Assembly (NCBI GenBank): GCA_016199905.1
Contig: JACQFU010000083.1
Location: 1 to 8,736, forward strand
DNA length: 8,736 nt
Origin: Candidatus Wallbacteria bacterium
Lineage (GTDB): Bacteria > Muiribacteriota > UBA6191 > JACPRK01
Direction: 5' to 3'
Positions 1 through 5,882 of the stretch are shown one piece after another. Numbering within the stretch: position 1 is the first letter of the stretch; each line of letters opens with the position of its first letter. A program made the translations under genes and the position numbers. The notes under the pieces are model-generated. The model searched no databases. It was not told the origin of the DNA and worked only from the letters and a program-made list of their open reading frames with translations.

Positions 1-1253
1 ATGCGCACCTGGTCCCCGACTTCGGCGATCCGTCCGAGAATGCGCTGGACGTGTCCTCCCAGCGTGACGTTATCCGGATCGTCCACGTCGAGCTCCAGAC
101 GTTCGCGCAGGTCGTCCAGCAGGTAGGTCCCCTCGACCTCGTACTCGCCCTTGCCAACGACCTTCAGGCGCGGCGTCTCGACCGGGTCGAACTCGTCTTG
201 GATCTCACCGACCAGCTCCTCCAGCACGTCCTCCAGCGTCAGCATTCCGACGGTAACGCCAAACTCGTCGACGACGATCGCCATGTGCACTTTCTTGCGC
301 CGGAAGAGATTGAGCAGGCGATGGGCATTCACGGTCTCCGGAACGATCAGGATGTCTCTGCGCAGCTTCACGAGATCGCGGCTGGTCTTGAGATCCTTCT
401 CCGAGGCGAGGAGATCGCGGATGTGGATCATGCCCAGGATGCTGTCGAGGCCGTCTTCGCAGAGCGGATAGCGCGTGTAGCCCTCGCTCTTGGCTTTGTA
501 GAGGTTCTCCTCGAAGGGCTTGGAGAGCGACAGGTGGATCACGTCGGCGGCGGGCACCACGATCTGGCGCGCGGTGCGATCGCTGAACCGAAAAACCTTG
601 TCCAGAAGGTCCTTCTCACCGGTGGAGAGGATTCCGCTGCGCGCCGACTCGGCCATCAAGAATCGCAGCTCCGCTTCGGAGTGCGCCGCGTCTTCGCCGC
701 TCTGGGGCGTTATCCCGACCAGTCTCAGCAGCCAGAGCGAGGTCGCGTTCAGCACCCAGATTGCCGGGTAGGAGACTCGCCGAAACCAGATGATCGGTTT
801 GGCAGTGAGCAGGGCGCACAGCTCAGGGCGCTCGATGGCCAGAGTCTTCGGCGCCTGCTCGCCCGCCGTGATGTGAAGCATCGTGATCACGAGAAAGGCG
901 AAGCCCAGCGAGACAGAGTGGGCCGCGGGTTTCGAGAGCCAGCCCAGCCCTTCGAACAGGGGTTCGATCAGCGCCGCAAAGGCCGGCTCTCCGAGCCATC
1001 CCAGGGCCAGGCTGGCCAGCGTGATGCCAAGCTGCACGGCCGACAGGTACTCCGAGAGCTGCGCAAGCACGTCCCGCACCGAGCCCGCTCCGCGGCGGCC
1101 CGCCTTGAGCATTTCTTCGACCTTGCTGCCGCGGACCTTGACGAACGCGAACTCGGCGGCGACGAAGAAACCGTTCACCACCACGAGAACCAGGGCGATG
1201 GGGATCGCCAGTTCTATCGGGACGGGCAAGGACCCGTGGCCGCCGGCACCCAT
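1..1253 (-). CDS. CNNM/CorC-family (hemolysin-like) membrane transporter, DUF21-CBS-CorC_HlyC; C-terminus cut by window edge
   Basis: I translated this frame by hand: it is open from an ATG at 1253 to the left edge, 417 residues without a stop. The N-terminal DUF21 membrane domain (about 10-185) has the family signature at 21-41 (NGFFVAAEFAFVKVR) and GEQAPKTLAIERPE at 131-144, with hydrophobic segments near 13-38, 70-97, 115-130 and 152-180. Two CBS domains follow (about 220-345), with the conserved MAIVVDEFG at 324-332 and LTLEDVLEELVGEI at 338-351. A CorC_HlyC domain starts near 362 and is cut inside LGRIAEVGDQVRI. Family members are usually about 420-450 aa, so only a few dozen residues should be missing. 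This family is linked to Mg, Co or Mn efflux and homeostasis; the old name hemolysin is misleading. The ATG overlaps the terC stop (TAATG), and the nearest SD-like AGGA is about 12 nt away, so reinitiation after terC is likely. The exact ion is not determinable. Confidence 0.93.
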   Translation of the reverse strand, partial: MGAGGHGSLPVPIELAIPIALVLVVVNGFFVAAEFAFVKVRGSKVEEMLKAGRRGAGSVRDVLAQLSEYLSAVQLGITLASLALGWLGEPAFAALIEPLFEGLGWLSKPAAHSVSLGFAFLVITMLHITAGEQAPKTLAIERPELCALLTAKPIIWFRRVSYPAIWVLNATSLWLLRLVGITPQSGEDAAHSEAELRFLMAESARSGILSTGEKDLLDKVFRFSDRTARQIVVPAADVIHLSLSKPFEENLYKAKSEGYTRYPLCEDGLDSILGMIHIRDLLASEKDLKTSRDLVKLRRDILIVPETVNAHRLLNLFRRKKVHMAIVVDEFGVTVGMLTLEDVLEELVGEIQDEFDPVETPRLKVVGKGEYEVEGTYLLDDLRERLELDVDDPDNVTLGGHVQRILGRIAEVGDQVR

Positions 1254-2218
1254 TACGGATCGAGATCCTGGGAAACCGTCTCATCCGAGCCGGGATCGAG
1301 CGCGCGTTCGGCTGGATATCGCAGAGACGCCACCACGGCCATCGTCAATGCGGCGGCAATGAACCCGAGACTGAACGTGATTGGAATATCGAACAGATCC
1401 TCGACGAGCATCTTCATGCCCACGAACCCCAGCACCGTGGCTAACCCTTCCTTCATGAACCGGAACTGGCTCATGACGCCGGCTAGCAGGAAGTACAGGG
1501 CCCGGAGGCCAAGTATAGCAAAGACGTTCGACGTGTACACGATGAGCGTGTCCGTGGTGATGCCGAAAATGGCCGGGATGCTGTCGAGCGCGAAAACCAG
1601 GTCCGTGCATTCCACCACGGCCAGAACGACCAGCAACGGAGTCGCCATCCACCGGTCCTGCCGGCGAACGAAGAACCTCTCGCCTTCGTACTTCGACGAG
1701 ACCGGAATGACGCGGCGCACCAACCGGACGACCCAGTGCTGGCCGGGCTCGATCTCCTGCTCTTCCTTGGTCACCAAGGCGACTGCCGTGTAGACCAGGA
1801 ACGCCCCCAGCCCGTACATCAACCAGTGGAATCGCCGCAAGAGCGCCGCCCCCGCAGCGATGAAAGTCGCCCTCATCACCAGAGCCCCCAACAACCCCCA
1901 GAGGAGCACGGTCCGCTGGATCTGCGGCGGCACGGCAAAACTGCTGAAGATGACCAGGAATACGAACAGGTTGTCGACGCTGAGAGCCTTCTCGATCACG
2001 TAGCCGGTCACGAACTCCAGGCTCTTCTGGGCCCCGTACGTGCGGTGCACCCCCACGGCAAAGACCGCTGCGCAGACGACCCAGACGATCGTCCAGGTCA
2101 GCGCTTCCTTCTTCGTCACGACGTGGGCGTGGCGCTGAAAGATGCCCAGATCCAGTGCCAGCATCCCGAGGATGAAGAGATGGAACAGCACCCAAAACCC
2201 CAGGCCGACCTCGATCAC
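1253..2218 (-). CDS. terC: TerC/Alx-family integral membrane protein, probable metal (Mn2+) exporter
   Basis: This is a 321 aa multi-pass membrane protein, the same length as E. coli Alx as I recall it. Hallmarks are a membrane Asp in LALDLG near 20-25, EKALSVDNLFVF at 76-87, ERFFVRRQ at 180-187, VECTDLVFALDSIPAIF at 202-218 and NVFAILGLRALYFLL at 231-245. The conserved acidic residues E76, D82, E203, D206 and D212 lie in or beside membrane segments, as expected for a cation pathway. Known members (Alx, TerC, the Bacillus Mee proteins) are tied to Mn2+ export, alkaline response, tellurite resistance or metal supply to exported enzymes. The start is GTG at 2218, with AAGG six bases upstream as ribosome-binding site. 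The gene ends in a TAA that shares its last A with the ATG of the CNNM gene, which implies co-translation and a shared role in metal handling. The substrate is inferred from the family. I found no recognisable yybP-ykoY Mn riboswitch upstream. Confidence 0.93.
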   Translation of the reverse strand: MIEVGLGFWVLFHLFILGMLALDLGIFQRHAHVVTKKEALTWTIVWVVCAAVFAVGVHRTYGAQKSLEFVTGYVIEKALSVDNLFVFLVIFSSFAVPPQIQRTVLLWGLLGALVMRATFIAAGAALLRRFHWLMYGLGAFLVYTAVALVTKEEQEIEPGQHWVVRLVRRVIPVSSKYEGERFFVRRQDRWMATPLLVVLAVVECTDLVFALDSIPAIFGITTDTLIVYTSNVFAILGLRALYFLLAGVMSQFRFMKEGLATVLGFVGMKMLVEDLFDIPITFSLGFIAAALTMAVVASLRYPAERALDPGSDETVSQDLDP

Positions 2219-2452
2219 TCGCCGCCTTCACCGCCTTTCCCCCTGTCGTTCCTCCACGCTCCGCAGGCCGATGCCCGGCCGCCCGAGAGCGCCGCTAGGG
2301 ACAATCCTCTTACCATTTATTGCACGCCTGACAGAAGTTGCTCCAACAGGATACAGGGGCCAGGGGTCCAGGCGCAGCGGGCGCGAGCGTCGCTCCCCCC
2401 ACAGCTCCCGCGATTGACTCCCGGCATCCCCTCCCGTACCGTGGCCCTCGGA
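2219..2452. promoter_or_regulatory. Divergent intergenic region between terC and fadI, probable promoters for both operons
   Basis: This 234 bp gap separates two divergent operons, so both promoters should lie here. The only AT-rich island is about 2310-2340. On the minus strand it contains an extended -10-like TGC-AATAAA (2316-2324) that could serve terC, with a weak TTGGAG 19 bp upstream of it. On the plus strand CTGACA (2328-2333), 16 bp, then GATACA (2350-2355) is a weak sigma70-like candidate for fadI. The plus -10 candidate overlaps a CAGG repeat, which lowers its weight. A perfect 11 bp palindrome, GAGCGTCGCTC, lies at 2385-2395 between the candidate promoter and fadI. These are eye-read matches; transcription start sites are not shown by the sequence. 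Confidence 0.35.
2344..2372. repeat. Short tandem repeat, CAGG every 7 bp
   Basis: CAGG occurs at 2347, 2354, 2361 and 2369, so the spacing is 7, 7 and 8 bp. The flanking bases are partly conserved (CAGGGGCCAGGGG in the centre). It sits in the noncoding gap between terC and fadI. It resembles in period, though not in sequence, the two 7 bp arrays upstream of the kinase gene. The function is unknown; it may be slippage-derived sequence. Confidence 0.5.
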
Positions 2453-3745
2453 ATGGCTCCTTACAAGCGCCGAGTCGCGCTCATCGACGGCTGCAGAACC
2501 CCCTTCGTCAAGGCTGACGCCGCCTACGCGGATATGACCGCCTCCGACCTGGCGCGCATCCCCGCAACCGAGTTGCTCCAGCGCACCGGCCTCGACCCCG
2601 AGGAGATCGATGCCTGCGTTTTCGGCGCCGTCATCGCCGATCCGGTCACCCCCAACCTCGGCCGCGAGGTCGTTCTCCGCGCCGGCCTCCCGCGCAAGAT
2701 CGAGGCGTGGACGGTGAACCGGGCCTGCGCCAGCTCCAACCAGGCCATCACCAGCGGCGCCGATCTCATTGCTCAGGGGCTCGCCGACGTCGTGCTGGCC
2801 GGCGGAGCCGAAGCCACTTCCCAGGCGCCCATCGTTTGGTCCCGCGCGGTCGCCAAGGCCCTGATGGCAGCCTCCAAGGCCCGCTCCGTTTTGGAGCGGC
2901 TCTCGGCGTTCAAGAAGATTCGCCCGGGCGACCTGGCGCCCGTCCCGCCCGCCATCGCCGAGGCGTTTACGGGCCTGTCGATGGGCGAGTCCTGCGAGAA
3001 AATGGCCCGCGAAAACGGCATCCCGCGCGACGCCCAGGACCGTATCGCCCTCGCCAGCCACCTCCGGGCCGCGGCCGCGATGGCCGACGGACGCCTCGGA
3101 CGCGACCTCGTTCCCGTTTATCCTCCGCCCAGGTACGCTCCCTGCGTGTCGGAGGACGCCCTCGTCCGCAAGGACACCTCCCTGGAGTCCCTCGCCGCCC
3201 TCAAGCCGGTCTTCGACCGCCAGTTCGGCACGCTCACGGCCGGCAACTCGTCCCCGCTCACCGACGGAGCGTCCGCAGTCCTGCTGATGGCCGAGGACAA
3301 GGCCCGCGCCCTGGGCTACAAGCCGATCGGTTTCTTGCGCAGTTACGCGTATGCCGCGCTCGATCCGTTCGACCAGCTTCTCCAGGGCCCCGCCTTCGCC
3401 ATCCCGATCGCCCTGGAGCGCGCCGGCGCCACCCTGGCCGATATGGAGGTCGTGGAGATGCACGAGGCCTTCGCCGCCCAGGTGCTCTCCAACCTGCAGG
3501 CACTGGGGAGCGTCACGTTCGCTCGCGAGCGACTCGGCCGCCAGAAAGCCGTTGGCGAGGTCGATCCCGAACGGCTCAACCCGATGGGCGGCTCCATCGC
3601 CCTCGGCCATCCGTTCGGCGCCACCGGCGCGCGGCTCTGCATGCAGCTGCTGGGAGAACTGGCGCGTCGCGGAGGGCAACTCGGGCTGGTCAGCGTCTGC
3701 GCCGCCGGCGGGATCGGCGCCGCCATGATCTGGGAACGGGAGTGA
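2453..3745 (+). CDS. fadI: 3-ketoacyl-CoA thiolase (acetyl-CoA acyltransferase), FadI / trifunctional beta type
   Basis: This 430 aa thiolase cleaves 3-ketoacyl-CoA with CoA to acetyl-CoA and a chain two carbons shorter, the last step of beta-oxidation. The acyl-accepting Cys92 sits in NRACASSNQA, the catalytic His386 in GHPFGATGAR (385-394) and the second Cys416 in VCAAGGIGAA. The motif MHEAFAAQ (336-343), where most thiolases have NEAF, marks the FadI/HADHB subgroup. Its length is close to E. coli FadI (about 436 aa). The frame stays open far upstream, but only because it lies opposite terC; homology begins at MAPYKRRVALIDGCRTPF, so ATG 2453 is chosen. GTG 2441 is an in-frame alternative, and neither has a clear Shine-Dalgarno sequence. 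It is followed by the alpha-subunit gene after 7 bp, in the fadI-fadJ order rather than the fadB-fadA order. Confidence 0.94.
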   Translation: MAPYKRRVALIDGCRTPFVKADAAYADMTASDLARIPATELLQRTGLDPEEIDACVFGAVIADPVTPNLGREVVLRAGLPRKIEAWTVNRACASSNQAITSGADLIAQGLADVVLAGGAEATSQAPIVWSRAVAKALMAASKARSVLERLSAFKKIRPGDLAPVPPAIAEAFTGLSMGESCEKMARENGIPRDAQDRIALASHLRAAAAMADGRLGRDLVPVYPPPRYAPCVSEDALVRKDTSLESLAALKPVFDRQFGTLTAGNSSPLTDGASAVLLMAEDKARALGYKPIGFLRSYAYAALDPFDQLLQGPAFAIPIALERAGATLADMEVVEMHEAFAAQVLSNLQALGSVTFARERLGRQKAVGEVDPERLNPMGGSIALGHPFGATGARLCMQLLGELARRGGQLGLVSVCAAGGIGAAMIWERE

Positions 3746-3752
3746 GGCCCTC

Positions 3753-5882
3753 GTGAGCAGCTGGTCGCTATCGGTCGATGACGCCGGGGTCGCCACCTTG
3801 ACGCTGGATTGCCCCGGCTCCAAACTCAACATCCTCTCCCGAGAAGCCTTTCAGCAGCTGGACGACATGTTGAGCGAGCTGTCCCGCCGCCGCGATATCC
3901 GCGGCCTGTTGCTGGTGAGCGGCAAGCCGGATAACTTCGTCGCCGGCGCCAACATCGAAGAGTTCCTCGCTCTTCAGAGCGCAGCCGCCGCAGCCGAAGC
4001 GAGCCGTCAGGCGCAGGCCGTGTTCCAGCGTTTCGAAGGTTTGCCGTATCCGCGCGTGGCGGCCATCCACGGCGTTTGCCTGGGCGGGGGGCTGGAGTTG
4101 ATTCTCACCTGCAGCGAGCGGGTCGTCAGCGATAGCCCGAAGACGGCGCTGGCGGCCCCGGAAGTGAAGCTGGGCCTGATCCCCGGCGCCGGCGGCACCC
4201 AGCGGTTGCCGCGCATCGTGGGGCTGGCCAACGCCCTGGACTTGAACATGTCGGGGCGCACGGTCGGCCCGAAGCAGGCCCTGAAGATGGGGCTCGTCAG
4301 CTTGGCCGTGCCGCGCGAGCATCTGCTGGCGGCGGCGGGCCGCGAACTGGCGCGCCTGCAGCGCCGAGAGCCGAAGCGGTCCGCTCCCCTCGCGGCAAGG
4401 CTTGGGCGCTGGGTGCTCGAAGAGAACCCGTTCGGACGCATTCTCCTTTACCGAGGCGCCCGAAAGCAGCTGGAGAAGATCGGAGGCCATTATCCGGCGC
4501 CCGGCTACGCGCTGGAAGCGATGCGCGCCGGCGTGGAGCACGGCCCGGCGGAGGGCTATCGGACGGAATCGCGGCTCTTCGGAGAGCTGGCGCTCACCGA
4601 AGTGAGTCGAGAGCTGATTCGACTCTTTTTCGCCACCAACGACGCCAAGAAAGACACCGGAGTAGACGACCGCTCGGTGCGGCCCGAGCCGATCGCGCGT
4701 CTCGGCGTCATCGGCTCGGGGTTCATGGGCAGCGGTATCGCGCAGGTCGCCGCCGAACGAGGCACCGCGGTACGTCTCCACGACGTGAACGCCCAGATGT
4801 TGGGGAAGGCTTTGGCGGGTTGCCACGACGAGCTCCGAAAAAAGCTGACGCGCAAGCGGATGTCGCCTCAGGATTTCCAGCAGTCGATGGATCGCATTTC
4901 GGTCTCCACGGACCTGACGGGCTTCCAGCGGATCGACCTGGTCATCGAAGCCGTTTTCGAGGACCTCGAGGTGAAGCGGAAAGTCCTGCGGGACTGCGAG
5001 GCCGTGATGCCTCCTCGCGCCATCTTCGCGTCGAACACTTCGAGCATCCCGATTGTGCAGATCGCCGCCTCCTCGCTGCGGCCCGAGCAAGTCCTGGGGA
5101 TGCACTTTTTCTCTCCGGTCCCGCGCATGCCGCTGCTCGAGGTGATCGTGACGCCGCGGACTGCGCCCTGGGTTACGGCCACGGCGGTGGCGTACGGCAA
5201 GGCGATGGGCAAGACCGTGATCGTCGTGCGGGACAGCTGCGGCTTCTACACCAGCCGGGTGCTGGCCTTCTACCTCAACGAGGCCGCGCTGATGGTGGAG
5301 GAGGGCGCGGACATCTCCGAGGTCGATCGCGCGATGAGCGAGTTCGGCTTCCCCGTCGGCCCCTTCACACTGCTCGACGAGGTCGGCCTCGACATCGGCA
5401 CTCACGTGACGCGCGTCATGGCCGCCGGCTTCGGCGATCGCCTGAAGGCGGCCGCCGCTTTCGAAAGCGTCACCGGCGCGGGCCGGCTGGGGCGGAAGAA
5501 CAAGAGAGGCTTCTATACCTACGGCAAAGGCAAGAAGGCGGTCGACGCCAGCGTCTACGACCTCTTGCCCGGAGGACGAAACCGGACGCACCTGCCGGCC
5601 CACGAGATTCAACAGCGCCTTTGGCTCACTTTCGCCGCCGAGTGCGCGCGCTGTCTCGAGGAAAGCGTGCTGGCCCGCCCGCGCGACGGCGATCTGGGGG
5701 CCGTGCTCGGGCTGGGTTTCCCCCCATTCCTCGGCGGCCCGTTCCGCTACATGGACCGGATCGGGCTGGCGCAGACGGCGAAGGGGCTGGAGCAACTGGC
5801 CGCCCGCCACGGTGCCCGCTTCGCCCCTCCCGCCCTCGTGATCGGGATGGCGTCGGAGGGCCGGCGGTTCCACGGGGAGTAG
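3753..5882 (+). CDS. fadJ: Fatty-acid oxidation complex alpha subunit: enoyl-CoA hydratase/3-hydroxyacyl-CoA dehydrogenase, FadJ type
   Basis: This 709 aa two-enzyme fusion (E. coli FadJ is about 714 aa) hydrates 2-enoyl-CoA and oxidises the product with NAD+ to 3-ketoacyl-CoA for the thiolase upstream. The crotonase domain (about 5-195) has GGGLE with Glu115 and APEVKLGLIPGAGGTQR with Glu137, the expected acid/base pair. A linker helix region (about 225-305) follows. The Rossmann NAD domain starts at GVIGSGFMGSG (318-328), with EAVFED (399-404) and NTSS (428-431). The dehydrogenase His451-Glu463 dyad lies in MHFFSP and LLEV. The C-terminal HAD domain shows GFYTSR (497-502), FGFPVGPFTLLDEVG (531-545) and RKNKRGFYTY (581-590). 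The start GTG 3753 has a GAGG ribosome-binding site five bases upstream that overlaps the fadI stop. Oddity: the usual AGADI of crotonases reads AGANI (Asn67). The stop abuts the convergent kinase stop with no gap. Confidence 0.95.
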   Translation: MSSWSLSVDDAGVATLTLDCPGSKLNILSREAFQQLDDMLSELSRRRDIRGLLLVSGKPDNFVAGANIEEFLALQSAAAAAEASRQAQAVFQRFEGLPYPRVAAIHGVCLGGGLELILTCSERVVSDSPKTALAAPEVKLGLIPGAGGTQRLPRIVGLANALDLNMSGRTVGPKQALKMGLVSLAVPREHLLAAAGRELARLQRREPKRSAPLAARLGRWVLEENPFGRILLYRGARKQLEKIGGHYPAPGYALEAMRAGVEHGPAEGYRTESRLFGELALTEVSRELIRLFFATNDAKKDTGVDDRSVRPEPIARLGVIGSGFMGSGIAQVAAERGTAVRLHDVNAQMLGKALAGCHDELRKKLTRKRMSPQDFQQSMDRISVSTDLTGFQRIDLVIEAVFEDLEVKRKVLRDCEAVMPPRAIFASNTSSIPIVQIAASSLRPEQVLGMHFFSPVPRMPLLEVIVTPRTAPWVTATAVAYGKAMGKTVIVVRDSCGFYTSRVLAFYLNEAALMVEEGADISEVDRAMSEFGFPVGPFTLLDEVGLDIGTHVTRVMAAGFGDRLKAAAAFESVTGAGRLGRKNKRGFYTYGKGKKAVDASVYDLLPGGRNRTHLPAHEIQQRLWLTFAAECARCLEESVLARPRDGDLGAVLGLGFPPFLGGPFRYMDRIGLAQTAKGLEQLAARHGARFAPPALVIGMASEGRRFHGE

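Noticed and set aside
51..1793. A 580-codon plus-strand frame opposite the CNNM and terC genes
   Set aside because: It crosses the boundary of two well-supported minus-strand genes and shows no family signature.
1736..2452. N-terminal extension of the thiolase frame upstream of ATG 2453
   Set aside because: The frame is open only because it runs opposite terC and through the intergenic gap; thiolase homology begins at the MAPYKRRVALIDG start.
2219..2452. A yybP-ykoY manganese riboswitch upstream of terC
   Set aside because: Such riboswitches often precede terC/alx genes, so I looked for the conserved GGGGAGUA and CUACACGC-like elements on the minus strand and did not find them.
3768..5873. 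A 701-codon open frame on the minus strand, opposite fadJ
   Set aside because: It mirrors the codon structure of a high-GC gene, has no recognisable motif or ribosome-binding site, and the plus strand encodes an unmistakable FadJ over the same bases.
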